Notes: generated by a model not told the origin, from the sequence alone. Numbered from the stretch's first letter, positions 37,140-46,470 are shown. The stretch: DNA of 64,000 bases from Bradyrhizobium sp. CCH5-F6 (GCF_001556045.1 NZ_LSIC01000073.1:124001-188000), one strand, 5' to 3'. Program-made: numbers and translations.

Positions 37140-37213
37140 TTACCTTCTCACGTCCGCATTTCAGAGCCTCCTCGCACCCCCCTCTTTTCAGGTTACCCCA
37201 CAGGACCACCCCA
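37140..37213 (+). promoter_or_regulatory. C-rich leader immediately upstream of rho
   Basis: The last 70 or so bases before the rho ATG are rich in pyrimidines and poor in G, with runs such as CACCCCCCTCTTTTC and a C-rich segment reaching the start codon. Unstructured C-rich RNA is what Rho loads on, and rho genes are known to be autoregulated by attenuation in their leader. That this leader does so is inference. The rest of the 251-base hemJ-rho gap shows nothing clear. Confidence 0.45.
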
Positions 37214-38479
37214 ATGCGGGAAATTAAACTCCAGGATCTCAAGTCGAAGACCCCGGCTGAGCTCGTCTCGTTCGCGGAAGAGAACGGGGTCGAGAACGCC
37301 AGCACCATGCGCAAGCAGGAGCTGCTGTTCGCCATCCTCAAGCAGCTCTCGCTCGCCGAGACCGACATCGTCGGCGAGGGCGTCGTCGAGGTGCTTTCGG
37401 ACGGTTTCGGCTTCCTCCGCTCGCCCGATGCGAATTATCTGCCGGGCCCGGACGATATCTACGTTTCGCCCTCGCAGATCCGCCGTTTCGGCCTGCGCAC
37501 CGGCGACACGATCGAAGGCCATATCCGCAGCCCGAAGGAGGGCGAGCGCTATTTCGCGCTGCTGAAGGTCAACACGCTCAATTTCGAGGATCCGGAAAAG
37601 GCCAAGCACAAGGTCAATTTCGACAACCTCACGCCGCTGTTCCCGAATCAGCGCTTCCGCATGGAGATCGACGACCCGACGCGGAAAGACCTGTCGGCAC
37701 GCGTGATCGACATCGTCGCGCCGATCGGCAAGGGCCAGCGCGCGCTGATCGTCGCGCCGCCGCGCACCGGCAAGACCGTGCTGATGCAGAACATCGCGCA
37801 TTCGATCACGCACAATCATCCCGAATGCTATCTGATCGTGCTGCTGATCGATGAGCGTCCGGAAGAAGTCACGGACATGCAGCGCTCGGTGAAGGGCGAG
37901 GTCGTGTCCTCGACCTTCGACGAGCCGGCGGTGCGTCACGTCCAGGTCGCCGAGATGGTGATCGAGAAGGCCAAGCGCCTCGTCGAGCACGGCCGCGACG
38001 TCGTGATCCTGCTCGATTCGATCACGCGCCTCGGTCGTGCCTACAACACCGTGGTGCCTTCCTCCGGCAAGGTCCTGACCGGCGGTGTCGATGCCAACGC
38101 GCTGCAGCGTCCGAAGCGCTTCTTCGGCGCGGCCCGCAACATCGAGGAGGGCGGCTCGCTGACCATCATCGCGACCGCGCTGGTCGATACCGGCAGCCGC
38201 ATGGACGAGGTCATCTTCGAAGAGTTCAAGGGCACCGGTAACTCGGAGCTGATCCTCGACCGCAAGGTCTCGGACAAGCGTACCTTCCCGGCGATCGATA
38301 TCTCGCGGTCCGGCACCCGCAAGGAGGAGCTCATCACCGATCCGCAGGTGCTCAAGAAGATGTACGTGCTCCGCCGCATCCTCAACCCGATGGGCACGAT
38401 GGACGCGATCGACTTCCTGCTCGACAAGCTGCGCTCGACCAAGAGCAATTCGGAGTTCTTCGAGTCGATGAACACCTGA
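37214..38479 (+). CDS. rho: Rho, transcription termination factor
   Basis: Rho is the hexameric RNA-dependent ATPase that ends many transcripts. The 421-residue protein has [22 protein letters not shown] at the N-terminus, the RNA-binding cold-shock-like domain (about 50-120, [10 protein letters not shown]), Walker [13 protein letters not shown] near residue 180, and the C-terminal ATPase with [15 protein letters not shown] 37214 gives the family start; a longer frame from 37052 adds unrelated residues. It is followed by a strong intrinsic terminator. Confidence 0.97.
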   Translation: MREIKLQDLKSKTPAELVSFAEENGVENASTMRKQELLFAILKQLSLAETDIVGEGVVEVLSDGFGFLRSPDANYLPGPDDIYVSPSQIRRFGLRTGDTIEGHIRSPKEGERYFALLKVNTLNFEDPEKAKHKVNFDNLTPLFPNQRFRMEIDDPTRKDLSARVIDIVAPIGKGQRALIVAPPRTGKTVLMQNIAHSITHNHPECYLIVLLIDERPEEVTDMQRSVKGEVVSSTFDEPAVRHVQVAEMVIEKAKRLVEHGRDVVILLDSITRLGRAYNTVVPSSGKVLTGGVDANALQRPKRFFGAARNIEEGGSLTIIATALVDTGSRMDEVIFEEFKGTGNSELILDRKVSDKRTFPAIDISRSGTRKEELITDPQVLKKMYVLRRILNPMGTMDAIDFLLDKLRSTKSNSEFFESMNT

Positions 38480-38500
38480 GTGCAGTGCAGCAGAAGATTG

Positions 38501-38530
38501 AAGAGCGCCTCAGGGCGCTCTTTTCTTTTG
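38501..38530 (+). terminator. Intrinsic terminator after rho
   Basis: A 9-bp stem (AAGAGCGCC at 38501-38509 pairing with GGCGCTCTT at 38514-38522) with a TCAG loop, followed by the T-rich tail TTTTCTTTT, begins 22 bases after the rho stop. Confidence 0.9.
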
Positions 38531-38790
38531 TGCAGCTTTGTTGCGGCACCGGTGCAGCATGGCGCGAGCCCCGTCACCACATCTGCTCTCTCATAAGATA
38601 TTGAGAAAGCGATGTAATTCTGGGCTCCTGCGAAGTCAGCCCGGCTGAATGGCCGGATTCCGCAGCAAAAGATATCATCTATTGCATTGCAGCATAGACT
38701 ATTGCTGCGTCCTTGAGTGCAGCATTGTCGCCGCCTCACCCCGCAGGAAACGGATATTTGCCTTTTCCCTGCCGGACGGACAAATAGGCC
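38531..38790. promoter_or_regulatory. Gene-free region between the rho terminator and mnmE
   Basis: 260 bases with no protein-like ORF; together with the terminator the rho-mnmE gap is 311 bases. AT-richer patches (ATAAGATATTG around 38596-38606 and AGATATCATCTATTG around 38670) are the most likely promoter area for mnmE, but no boxes were assigned. Confidence 0.35.
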
Positions 38791-40149
38791 ATGCACCCCC
38801 GAGAGCAGACCATCTTTGCGCTGTCGTCCGGCCGTCCGCCAAGCGCGCTCGCCGTGGTGCGCGTGTCAGGCCCGCAAGCCAGCCTGACGCTAACGGCGCT
38901 GGCGGGGAAGCTGCCGACACCAAGGCGGGCGAGCCGCCGGCTGCTCCGCGACCGGGCAGGCCAGCCCATCGACGACGCGGTCGTGCTCTGGTTTCCAGGG
39001 CCGGGTAGTGCGACCGGCGAGGACGTCGCCGAGTTCCACGTCCATGGTGGACGCGCAGTGCTGACGGCGCTCTTCTCCGCAATTTCTAAAATTCCGAATA
39101 TGCGGGCGGCCGAGCCCGGCGAGTTCACGCGGCGTGCCTTCGAGAACGGGAAGCTCGACCTCACCGAGGCGGAGGGCCTCGACGACCTCATTCACGCCGA
39201 CACTGACCGCCAGCGTCGCCAGGCGCTGCGCCAGCTGCAGGGCCTGCTCGGCAACCGCGCCCGCGACTGGCGCGAGCGCATCATTGAGGCTTCGGCCCTG
39301 ATCGAGGCTGGCATCGATTTTTCCGATGAGGGCGATGTGCCTGCCGAGCTGCTGGCGCCGGCAGTTAAGGCGATCGGAGCCCTCCACGACGAAATCGAAA
39401 AAGTGCTTGCGGCACAGGGACAAGCTGAACGCTTGCGCGACGGACTGGTGGTTGCCATCGCGGGCGAGCCGAACGTCGGCAAGTCGACTTTGATCAACCA
39501 GCTCGCGCGCCGAGACGTTGCGATCGTCTCGCCTTATGCCGGCACCACGCGCGACGTGATCGAGGTGCAGCTCGATCTCGACGGCTATCCCGTGACTGTC
39601 ATCGACACCGCCGGCATTCGCGAGACCGATGATCCCGTGGAGCGGGAGGGCGTGCGCCGGGCCCGTGCGCGAGCCGGGGACGCCGACCTGGTCCTGTGGT
39701 TGGTGGAGGGCGGGCAAGAGATCGACCCGGAGGCCATACGTTCGCTTCGGAGATCCGGCGGCGGTTTCGCCTCGTCGGAGGATTCGGTCTGGATCGTCCG
39801 CAACAAGATCGATCTCGTCGGGGCCGGGGGCGTCGCGCCGCTAGGCGAGTTCGCGATCTCCGCGAGCCGGGGCGACGGCATCGCCGAACTGGTCGAGGCG
39901 CTCGTAACGTTCGCCGGTAGCTTTTTCGGAACGACGGAGGGCGCATTGGTGACCCGTGCACGGCAGCGCGATTTGCTGCGCCAGGCCGCCGACAGCTTGC
40001 GCCGGAGTCTGGAGCTTATAGAAGAGGGCGAAGAACTGGCGGCCGAAGAACTGCGAGCGGCTGCCTTTGCCCTGGGCCGGCTGTTGGGGCGAGTAGACGT
40101 CGAGGACGTCCTCGGGGCGATCTTTCAGAAGTTTTGCGTCGGAAAGTAG
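38791..40149 (+). CDS. mnmE: MnmE, tRNA modification GTPase
   Basis: With MnmG, MnmE installs the 5-carboxymethylaminomethyl group on wobble uridines. The 452-residue protein has the N-terminal formyl-tetrahydrofolate-binding domain ([34 protein letters not shown]), an inserted G domain with GEPNVGKST near residue 228 and DTAGIRET, and ends in FCVGK, with the catalytic Cys of the C-x-G-K motif. mnmG follows after 520 bases that hold four parS sites. Confidence 0.96.
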   Translation: MHPREQTIFALSSGRPPSALAVVRVSGPQASLTLTALAGKLPTPRRASRRLLRDRAGQPIDDAVVLWFPGPGSATGEDVAEFHVHGGRAVLTALFSAISKIPNMRAAEPGEFTRRAFENGKLDLTEAEGLDDLIHADTDRQRRQALRQLQGLLGNRARDWRERIIEASALIEAGIDFSDEGDVPAELLAPAVKAIGALHDEIEKVLAAQGQAERLRDGLVVAIAGEPNVGKSTLINQLARRDVAIVSPYAGTTRDVIEVQLDLDGYPVTVIDTAGIRETDDPVEREGVRRARARAGDADLVLWLVEGGQEIDPEAIRSLRRSGGGFASSEDSVWIVRNKIDLVGAGGVAPLGEFAISASRGDGIAELVEALVTFAGSFFGTTEGALVTRARQRDLLRQAADSLRRSLELIEEGEELAAEELRAAAFALGRLLGRVDVEDVLGAIFQKFCVGK

Positions 40150-40193
40150 CGCTAGTTCTTCATGATAGAATTAGAGCTTGTTCCATTCCTTTG

Positions 40194-40209
40194 AGTTTCA
40201 CGTGAAACA
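40194..40209. other. parS site 1 (ParB-binding palindrome)
   Basis: Contains the 14-base palindrome GTTTCACGTGAAAC (40195-40208), matching the bacterial parS consensus TGTTTCACGTGAAACA at 15 of 16 positions. It lies 45 bases after mnmE. Confidence 0.93.
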
Positions 40210-40228
40210 GGAACCAATGGGTTCCCGT

Positions 40229-40244
40229 CGTTTCACGTGAAACA
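40229..40244. other. parS site 2 (ParB-binding palindrome)
   Basis: GTTTCACGTGAAAC at 40230-40243, 15 of 16 to consensus. Its centre is 35 bases from that of site 1, with a small GGAACC/GGTTCC dyad between the two. Confidence 0.93.
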
Positions 40245-40333
40245 TAGCAGGCACTGGCTCGGTTCCATTCTGAGCTTCCCGTCGTGATCTTGTGCGACGA
40301 GGAACGGCGCTTAGGGCCTTTCTGTCACTCAAT

Positions 40334-40370
40334 CTCGTCGTTGCGCGGAGCCCTTGCGACGAAGCAATCC
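40334..40370. repeat. Degenerate family B repeat fragment
   Basis: The stretch including TTGCGACGAAGCAATCC resembles one arm of the 45275-45375 element. It is degraded and lies between the parS pairs. Confidence 0.45.
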
Positions 40371-40502
40371 CGTCGGTCTTCGTTCCGAGAAGTCCTGGAT
40401 CGGTCGGCCGCTACGACTGCGTGGGGCGATGTTGCTCTTCGTCGATCGCCCAGGATTATCGGGCGACCTTCTCAAAACGTTCGCTTCGGCCTCCTCGATA
40501 TT

Positions 40503-40518
40503 TGTTTCACGTGAAACA
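40503..40518. other. parS site 3 (perfect consensus)
   Basis: TGTTTCACGTGAAACA, an exact 16-base match to the parS consensus, 152 bases before the mnmG start. Confidence 0.96.
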
Positions 40519-40595
40519 GCCAATGCCTTCAACGCTCTTTCTACTGTGCATGGGGTTGTTTTCGCAAAAATGCATTCTGTCCGGGCCCCCGCCTC

Positions 40596-40611
40596 TGTTT
40601 CACGTGAAACA
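40596..40611. other. parS site 4 (perfect consensus)
   Basis: TGTTTCACGTGAAACA, an exact 16-base match, 59 bases before the mnmG start. ParB bound here could affect the mnmG promoter. Apart from parS sites 1-4 and a repeat fragment, the 520-base mnmE-mnmG gap holds nothing I recognise. Confidence 0.96.
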
Positions 40612-40669
40612 CGACCTCGACCTGAGTTTCCACTTCCGGCTTTTTCCGCCCTGGGATAGAAGTCCGCTC

Positions 40670-42550
40670 ATGCGAACAGAGCGAGCAAGCTTCGACGTCA
40701 TCGTGATTGGCGGCGGCCACGCCGGCTGTGAAGCCGCGGCTGTGGCCGCGCGAATGGGTGCAGCGACCGCTCTGGTGACGCATCGTTTCTCGACCATCGG
40801 CGCCATGTCCTGCAATCCCGCCATCGGGGGGCTCGGAAAAGGTCATCTGGTCCGCGAAGTCGATGCTCTCGATGGTCTGATGGGCCGCGTCGGCGACGCT
40901 GGCGGCATCCAGTTTCGCGTCCTCAATCGCCGCAAAGGCCCCGCAGTTCGCGGTCCTCGCGCCCAAGCGGATCGGAAGCTCTATGCGGCAGCGATGCAGA
41001 CCGCGATCCGGGAGACTGAAGGTCTGACCGTTATCGAAGGCGAAGCTGACGAACTGGTCGTGGCTGATGGCCGGGTCATCGGGCTCCGCATGGCGGACGG
41101 CCGGGAGCTTCGGGCAGGGGCGGTTGTCGTCACGACCGGCACCTTCCTGCGCGGTCTGATCCACCTCGGTGAGAAGAATTGGCCGGCCGGACGTGTCGGC
41201 GAAGCTCCTGCGCTAGGTCTTTCCGGCTCCTTCGAGCGTGCCGGCTTCACCCTCGGGCGCCTCAAGACCGGCACGCCCCCCCGACTGGACGGCACCACGA
41301 TCGACTGGTCCGCAGTCGAGATGCAGCCCGGAGACGAGCCGCCGGAACCGTTCTCGGTGATGACGGAGCGGATCACGAATCCGCAGATCCAGTGCGGGAT
41401 CACCCGGACCACGGCCGCCACCCATGAGGTGATTAGGGCCAATGTCCATCGCTCGCCGATGTACTCCGGCCAGATCAAGAGCTCGGGACCGCGCTATTGT
41501 CCCTCGATCGAGGACAAGATCGTCCGTTTCGGCGACCGTGACGGCCACCAGATCTTCCTGGAGCCGGAAGGACTCGACGACAGCACGGTCTATCCCAACG
41601 GCATCTCGACCTCGCTGCCGGAGGAGGTTCAGCTTGCGATCCTCGCCAGTATCCCAGGCCTGGAGCGGGTGAAGATGGTACGGCCGGGCTACGCGATCGA
41701 ATACGACCACATCGATCCCCGCGAGCTCGATCCGACCCTGCAGACCAAGCGCCTGCGCGGCCTATTCCTGGCCGGGCAGATTAACGGCACCACCGGATAC
41801 GAAGAGGCGGCCGGGCAGGGCATCGTGGCCGGGCTGAACGCCGCCCTGGCCGCCAGCGGTGCCGCGCTGACGGTGTTCGATCGGGCGGATGGCTATCTCG
41901 GTGTGATGATTGACGACCTCGTCACCCGCGGGATCAGCGAGCCCTATCGGATGTTCACCTCCCGGGCCGAGTACCGGCTGACCCTGCGGGCCGACAATGC
42001 CGACCAGCGTCTGACCGAGAAGGGCATCGCGCTTGGATGCGTCGGCAGCGCCCGAGCACAATATCATCGCGCCAAGATGGATGCCCTGAACGCGGCTCGA
42101 ACGCTGTCGAAGTCGCTAACCATCACCCCGAACGAGGCGATCAAGCACGGCCTGTCCCTGAACCGGGACGGCCAGCGCCGGTCGGCCTTCGAATTGATGG
42201 CCTATCCGGAGATCGGCTGGAGCCAGGTTCGTGCGATCTGGCCTGAGCTGGCTACGATCGACCCGGTGATCGCCACCCACCTGGAGATCGACGCCAAGTA
42301 CGATGTCTATCTGGAGCGTCAGAGCGCCGACGTCGAAGCGTTCAGGCGCGACGAGGGGATGGTGCTGTCTGAAGTCGACTACCAGTTCGTCCCGGGTCTT
42401 TCCAACGAGGTCCGGGCCAAGCTGGAGAAGGCGCGGCCGTTCACCGTCGGCCAGGCCGGCCGGATCGACGGCATGACGCCGGCGGCGCTTGGTATCCTCG
42501 CCGCTTATCTCCGACGCGAAGCACGGAAGACTTCCAAAGCAATTGCATAG
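40670..42550 (+). CDS. mnmG: MnmG (GidA), FAD-dependent tRNA wobble-uridine modification enzyme
   Basis: MnmG is the FAD-binding partner of MnmE. The 626-residue protein starts [23 protein letters not shown] (dinucleotide-binding fold), with [22 protein letters not shown], the conserved GTPPRLD, and a C-terminal helical domain. ATG 40670 is used; an in-frame start at 40292 would force translation through parS sites 3 and 4 and a region of no conservation. rsmG begins right after it, across parS site 5. Confidence 0.96.
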   Translation: MRTERASFDVIVIGGGHAGCEAAAVAARMGAATALVTHRFSTIGAMSCNPAIGGLGKGHLVREVDALDGLMGRVGDAGGIQFRVLNRRKGPAVRGPRAQADRKLYAAAMQTAIRETEGLTVIEGEADELVVADGRVIGLRMADGRELRAGAVVVTTGTFLRGLIHLGEKNWPAGRVGEAPALGLSGSFERAGFTLGRLKTGTPPRLDGTTIDWSAVEMQPGDEPPEPFSVMTERITNPQIQCGITRTTAATHEVIRANVHRSPMYSGQIKSSGPRYCPSIEDKIVRFGDRDGHQIFLEPEGLDDSTVYPNGISTSLPEEVQLAILASIPGLERVKMVRPGYAIEYDHIDPRELDPTLQTKRLRGLFLAGQINGTTGYEEAAGQGIVAGLNAALAASGAALTVFDRADGYLGVMIDDLVTRGISEPYRMFTSRAEYRLTLRADNADQRLTEKGIALGCVGSARAQYHRAKMDALNAARTLSKSLTITPNEAIKHGLSLNRDGQRRSAFELMAYPEIGWSQVRAIWPELATIDPVIATHLEIDAKYDVYLERQSADVEAFRRDEGMVLSEVDYQFVPGLSNEVRAKLEKARPFTVGQAGRIDGMTPAALGILAAYLRREARKTSKAIA

Positions 42551-42551
42551 G

Positions 42552-42567
42552 CGTTTCACGTGAAACA
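42552..42567. other. parS site 5, overlapping the rsmG start codon
   Basis: GTTTCACGTGAAAC at 42553-42566, 15 of 16 to consensus, two bases after the mnmG stop. The GTG inside the palindrome (42560-42562) is the only standard start codon in frame with the rsmG domain. Confidence 0.93.
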
Positions 42568-43327
42568 GCGCGGATCGGGCGGGGACAGACCGCTATCGCG
42601 ACGACCCGGAGCAGGTGAGGGTACTGATCGGCGAGCCGAGCTGGCGCCGGCTAGAATCGACAAAGCCAGGGCCAACGATCAGTCGCTGGACGCGATCATC
42701 GCAGCCGACAAAATCGCGGCGCTCAAGCTCGCTCCCGTTTCACGTGAAACCGAGGCCCGGCTCGATCGCTACATCGCCCTGCTGCGCGAGTGGCAGGCCA
42801 AGACCAATCTGGTCGCGCCTTCGACCTTGCCGCACCTGTGGACGCGGCACATCGCCGACTCGCTGCAACTGGTCGATCTCGCACCGACCGCAAAACACTG
42901 GGCCGACCTCGGCAGCGGCGGAGGCTTCCCTGGTGTCGTCCTGGCCTGCGCCATGGCGGGGACGCCGGGCGCGAGCGTCCACCTGGTCGAGCGAATCGCC
43001 AAGAAGGCGGCGTTTCTGCGCGAAGCGATTCGCGTCACCACATCTCCGGGAGTCGTACATCTCGCTGAGATCGGGGATAATGTGGATAGAATCACCGGCC
43101 CCGTCGATTGCGTCACCGCGCGTGCGCTGGCTCCGCTACATCAACTCATCGGCTTCGCGGAGCCGCTGATGCGCCAGGGCGCAAAGGCGCTATTTCCGAA
43201 GGGTCAAGATGTAGAGGCTGAATTGACCGAAGCCGCTAAATATTGGAATATTCAGCCGCAGCTCCACCCTAGCCGTACAGGCGACGGCTGGATCGTGGAG
43301 CTGAATGCCGCCGAACGGCGCGGGTGA
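42560..43327 (+). CDS. rsmG: RsmG (GidB), 16S rRNA (guanine-527-N7)-methyltransferase
   Basis: RsmG methylates G527 of 16S rRNA using SAM; loss gives low-level streptomycin resistance. The conserved region runs from about residue 58 (PVSRETEARLDRYIALLREWQAKTNLV), with the SAM site WADLGSGGGFPGVVLA and later VTARALAPL. The frame is open upstream to GTG 42560, which lies inside parS site 5; no other ATG, GTG or TTG fits, so the 55-residue lead (or a non-standard start inside it) is uncertain. Codons for PVSRET come from parS site 6. parA follows. Confidence 0.9.
   Translation: MKQRGSGGDRPLSRRPGAGEGTDRRAELAPARIDKARANDQSLDAIIAADKIAALKLAPVSRETEARLDRYIALLREWQAKTNLVAPSTLPHLWTRHIADSLQLVDLAPTAKHWADLGSGGGFPGVVLACAMAGTPGASVHLVERIAKKAAFLREAIRVTTSPGVVHLAEIGDNVDRITGPVDCVTARALAPLHQLIGFAEPLMRQGAKALFPKGQDVEAELTEAAKYWNIQPQLHPSRTGDGWIVELNAAERRG
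42736..42751. other. parS site 6, inside the rsmG coding region
   Basis: GTTTCACGTGAAAC at 42737-42750, 14 of 16 to consensus with changes only at the outermost bases. It is read as V-S-R-E-T in rsmG. Confidence 0.93.
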
Positions 43328-43355
43328 GGCGTTCAGGGGTGAGTGGGGAATTGCG

Positions 43356-44225
43356 ATGAGCGTGATTGACGAACCGCAGCAAGAACAGGCTGCCCAAGAA
43401 CAGACCGCCGAGGTCCCGCATGGACACCCGCGCATTCTCGCGCTCGCGAATCAGAAGGGCGGCGTGGGAAAAACAACCACAGCGATCAATCTCGGTACGG
43501 CGCTCGCGGCGATCGGTGAGCGCGTGCTCATCGTCGATCTCGATCCGCAGGGCAATGCCTCGACCGGGCTCGGCATCGATCGCCGCAACCGCTCCTGCTC
43601 GACCTACGACGTGCTGATCGGCGAAGCCCCCTTGCGCGAGGCGGTGGTCTCGACCGCGGTGCCCCGGCTGCACATCGCGCCCTCGACCATGGACCTCTCC
43701 GGCCTCGAGCTCGAGCTCGGCACCACCCCCGGCCGGGCCTTCAAGCTGCGTGACGCCATCGGCGCGCTCAACAACAACGTCTCGCCGGACGCCGACTACA
43801 CCTATGTGCTGATCGACTGCCCGCCCTCGCTCAACCTGCTCACGGTGAACGCGATGGCGGCGTCCGACGCGATCCTGGTGCCGCTGCAATGCGAGTTCTT
43901 CGCGCTCGAAGGTCTGTCGCAATTGCTCCAGACCGTGGAGCAGGTGCGCTCGACGCTCAATCCGAACCTGTCGATCCACGGCATCGTGCTGACGATGTTC
44001 GACTCGCGCAACAACCTCTCGAACCAGGTCGTCGCTGATGTGCGCCAGTTCATGGGCGAGAAGGTCTACAAGACCATGATCCCGCGCAACGTGCGCATCT
44101 CGGAAGCGCCGTCCTACGGCAAACCGGTGCTGGTCTACGATCTCAAATGCGTCGGCAGCGAAGCTTACCTGCGGCTCGCCACCGAAGTGATCCAGCGCGA
44201 GCGCGAGCTGCGCACGACGCATTAG
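43356..44225 (+). CDS. parA: ParA, chromosome-partitioning ATPase
   Basis: ParA binds DNA non-specifically in its ATP form and, with ParB-parS, moves the origin region to the new pole. The 289-residue protein has a short Gln/Glu-rich leader, then ILALANQKGGVGKTTTAINL (Walker A near residue 31), DLDPQGNASTGLG, and VLIDCPPSLNLLT. ATG 43356 is used; the longer frame from 43305 overlaps rsmG. parB follows after 152 bases carrying a repeat. Confidence 0.96.
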   Translation: MSVIDEPQQEQAAQEQTAEVPHGHPRILALANQKGGVGKTTTAINLGTALAAIGERVLIVDLDPQGNASTGLGIDRRNRSCSTYDVLIGEAPLREAVVSTAVPRLHIAPSTMDLSGLELELGTTPGRAFKLRDAIGALNNNVSPDADYTYVLIDCPPSLNLLTVNAMAASDAILVPLQCEFFALEGLSQLLQTVEQVRSTLNPNLSIHGIVLTMFDSRNNLSNQVVADVRQFMGEKVYKTMIPRNVRISEAPSYGKPVLVYDLKCVGSEAYLRLATEVIQRERELRTTH

Positions 44226-44239
44226 CGGTGCTGTAATCC

Positions 44240-44326
44240 CGTAGGGCGGGTTAGCGCAGCGTAACCCGCCGATCTCTCGCCGCGAACAAACCTGTGGCGG
44301 ATTACGCTTCGCTAATCCGCCCTACG
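44240..44326. repeat. Two-armed extragenic palindrome (family A, copy 2) between parA and parB
   Basis: Facing arms begin CGTAGGGCGGGTTAGCGCAG (44240-44259) and end with its near reverse complement at 44326, around a centre of about 25 bases. It lies within the parAB unit and may set the parA:parB message ratio. Confidence 0.75.
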
Positions 44327-44377
44327 ATTCGAAATTCAGTTCTGGAGTGCTGCACCGTGAATCCAAGGGAGCTGGCG

Positions 44378-45265
44378 ATGGCCGACGAAGCGCGTTCGCG
44401 ACTGGGCCGAGGTCTTGCGAGTCTGATCGGTGACGTTGGCGGCGAGGCTCAGCACGTCGATCGTCCGCGCGCCCAGCGCAAGGTGCCCATCGAATTCATC
44501 AAGCCCAACCCGCGCAATCCGCGCCGCACCTTCTCGGAGACCGAGCTCAAGGAGCTCTCCGACTCCATCAGGCAGCACGGCGTGATCCAGCCGATCGTGG
44601 TGCGTCCGGTCAAGGGCGCGCAGGACCGTTACGAGATCATCGCGGGCGAGCGGCGCTGGCGCGCCTCGCAGCTCGCTGGCCTGCATGACGTGCCGATCGT
44701 TCCGGTCGACATCAGCGACAGCGATGCGCTGGAGTTCGCGATCGTCGAGAACGTGCAGCGCGAAGATCTCAACCCGATGGAAGAGGCGCAGGGCTATCAC
44801 GCGCTCGCCAACGAATTCAAACGCAGCCAGGAGGATATCGCCAAAGTCGTCGGCAAGAGCCGCAGCCATGTCGCCAACATGATGCGGTTGACGAAACTGC
44901 CGGCTGAGGTGCAGGCCTTCATCGCGACCGGCGAATTGACCGCCGGCCACGCCCGCGCGTTGATCGGCGTCCCCGATCCGCTCGCCGCCGCCAAGCGCAT
45001 CGTCGAGGAGGGGCTCAACGTCCGCCAGGCCGAGGCGCTGGCGCACGAGGAAGGCGTGCCCGAGCGCAAGCCGCAGAAGGCGCGCAGCACCGGGGGTAAG
45101 GAAAAGGACCCTGATACGATCGACCTCGAAAAGCGTGTCAGCGACGCGCTCGGTCTCAAGGTTACCGTCAATCATCGTGATCCCGGTGGCTCCGTGCAGA
45201 TCAACTACCGCAACCTCGATCAGCTCGACGAGGTGATGAAGCGTCTCGCGAAGGGCGCGCTGTAG
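44378..45265 (+). CDS. parB: ParB, parS-binding CTPase of chromosome partitioning
   Basis: ParB loads at parS as a CTP-dependent clamp and spreads on DNA. The 295-residue protein has the N-terminal ParA-stimulating LGRGLASLIGD near residue 9, the CTP-binding motifs (IIAGERRWRASQLAG, VENVQREDLNPMEEAQGY), the helix-turn-helix that reads parS (SQEDIAKVVGKSRSHVANMMRL), and a C-terminal dimer domain. ATG 44378 follows AAGGGAG. Its targets, six parS sites, lie 1.6-4.2 kb upstream. Confidence 0.97.
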   Translation: MADEARSRLGRGLASLIGDVGGEAQHVDRPRAQRKVPIEFIKPNPRNPRRTFSETELKELSDSIRQHGVIQPIVVRPVKGAQDRYEIIAGERRWRASQLAGLHDVPIVPVDISDSDALEFAIVENVQREDLNPMEEAQGYHALANEFKRSQEDIAKVVGKSRSHVANMMRLTKLPAEVQAFIATGELTAGHARALIGVPDPLAAAKRIVEEGLNVRQAEALAHEEGVPERKPQKARSTGGKEKDPDTIDLEKRVSDALGLKVTVNHRDPGGSVQINYRNLDQLDEVMKRLAKGAL

Positions 45266-45274
45266 GCCCGTCCA

Positions 45275-45375
45275 CTCTCCACGTCATTGCGAGCGAAGCG
45301 AAGCAATCCAGGGTCTTTCCGCAGAGAGACTCTGGATTGCTTCGTCGCTTGCGCTTCTCGCAATGACGTGGAGAG
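45275..45375. repeat. Two-armed extragenic palindrome (family B) between convergent parB and holA
   Basis: Arms of about 39 bases, starting CTCTCCACGTCATTGCGAGC and ending in its reverse complement at 45375, flank a centre of about 20 bases. It occupies nearly the whole gap between parB and holA. A related single arm lies at 53488-53528. Confidence 0.8.
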
Positions 45376-45384
45376 AGCGGAGGC

Positions 45385-46413
45385 TCAGCCTCGCCGCTTG
45401 GCGTTCGCGGCGATTGACATCAGTGCGCGCTGAGCGATGGCCGCGGCGAGGGTGGACTGCTTGCGGGTGTCGAGCGCCGCGGTTGCGAGCTGCTCGATGA
45501 TGGCGGCGAGCCGCGCCGGGCTGAAATTGCGCAGCGCGGTTTCGACCGCAGGCTTCCGCGAAAAATGCAGGCGCGGAAAGCCGCCGTCGAGCACGGTGGA
45601 GGCTGGCGTGCCGTCGGCGATCGCGAGCGCGGATTTGTGCAGCCACGCGGCCTGGCGCTGCGCCGCGGAGATGATCACGCCGGGATAGGTGCCGGCGATC
45701 ATGGCCTTGGCGAATTCGCTCTCGACGATGTCGGGCCGCCCGGCAAAGGCGCCGTCGACGATCGGGTCGAGTTTCAGCTCTGACGCGTCGGCGACCACGG
45801 CCATCACGTCCTCCAGCGTGATCTCGCCCTTGCCATGGGCGTAGAGCGTCAGCTTGCGAAGCTCGTTGCGCGAGGCCTGGCGGTCACCGCCGAGGAACGA
45901 CATCAGCGCCGCGCGCGCGTCCTGCGCGATGCGCAAATTCGCAATGCGGAGCTCCTCCTCCATCAGCCTGGCAAGATCGCGCTCGGTGTCGGGATAGCAG
46001 CCGATCGCCACGGCCGTCTTGGCGCGCTCGCAAGTCTTGCGCAGCGGCGATTCCGGGCGAAGCTCACCGGCCTCGATCACGATGCGGCAATCCTTCACGT
46101 CCATCCCGGCCAGCGTCTCGATGCCGCTGGCAAAGCTGCGCGAGCCCGCGCGAACGCGGATGGCGCGGCGGCCGCCGAACAGCGGCACCGTCATGGCTTC
46201 GTCGACGAGGCGCGAGGGCTCGGCGGAGAGCTCGTCGCCGTCGAGCTTGACCAGCGAGAACGGATCGTTGGGATCGTCGACGCTGGAAGCGATCAGCGCA
46301 TCGGCGCGCTCGCGCACGAGGCCGGCATCGGGACCGTAGAGCAGGATGATCGGACGGCCCGCATCGGGCCGGGCGAGAAAGGCGTCGATCTCTTTTCCAC
46401 GCAGTGCGACCAT
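45385..46413 (-). CDS. holA: HolA, DNA polymerase III delta subunit
   Basis: Delta opens the sliding clamp within the clamp loader. The 342-residue protein has the typical N-terminal VALRGKEIDAFL...IILLYGPDAGLVRERADAL, the middle helical domain (LMSFLGGDRQASRNELRKLTLYA near residue 190), and a C-terminal helical collar. ATG 46413 is used; a TTG at 46422 is possible. It ends the leftward leuS-lptE-holA group and faces parB. Confidence 0.92.
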   Translation of the reverse strand: MVALRGKEIDAFLARPDAGRPIILLYGPDAGLVRERADALIASSVDDPNDPFSLVKLDGDELSAEPSRLVDEAMTVPLFGGRRAIRVRAGSRSFASGIETLAGMDVKDCRIVIEAGELRPESPLRKTCERAKTAVAIGCYPDTERDLARLMEEELRIANLRIAQDARAALMSFLGGDRQASRNELRKLTLYAHGKGEITLEDVMAVVADASELKLDPIVDGAFAGRPDIVESEFAKAMIAGTYPGVIISAAQRQAAWLHKSALAIADGTPASTVLDGGFPRLHFSRKPAVETALRNFSPARLAAIIEQLATAALDTRKQSTLAAAIAQRALMSIAANAKRRG

Positions 46414-46433
46414 CGGACCCAACTGTCATTCCA

Positions 46434-46470
46434 GGGCTCGCAACGCGAGAACCCGGAATCCAGAGATTGT
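46434..46470. repeat. Short repeat between lptE and holA
   Basis: Includes TGTCATTCCAGGGCTCGCAA, with a CTCGC-AAC-GCGAG hairpin. It resembles the 56336-56371 element. It lies in the holA leader on the minus strand. Confidence 0.55.

Noticed and set aside
40292..40669. N-terminal extension of MnmG by 126 residues
   Set aside because: The frame is open, but it translates parS sites and a repeat fragment; family members start at the FAD-binding domain, matching ATG 40670.
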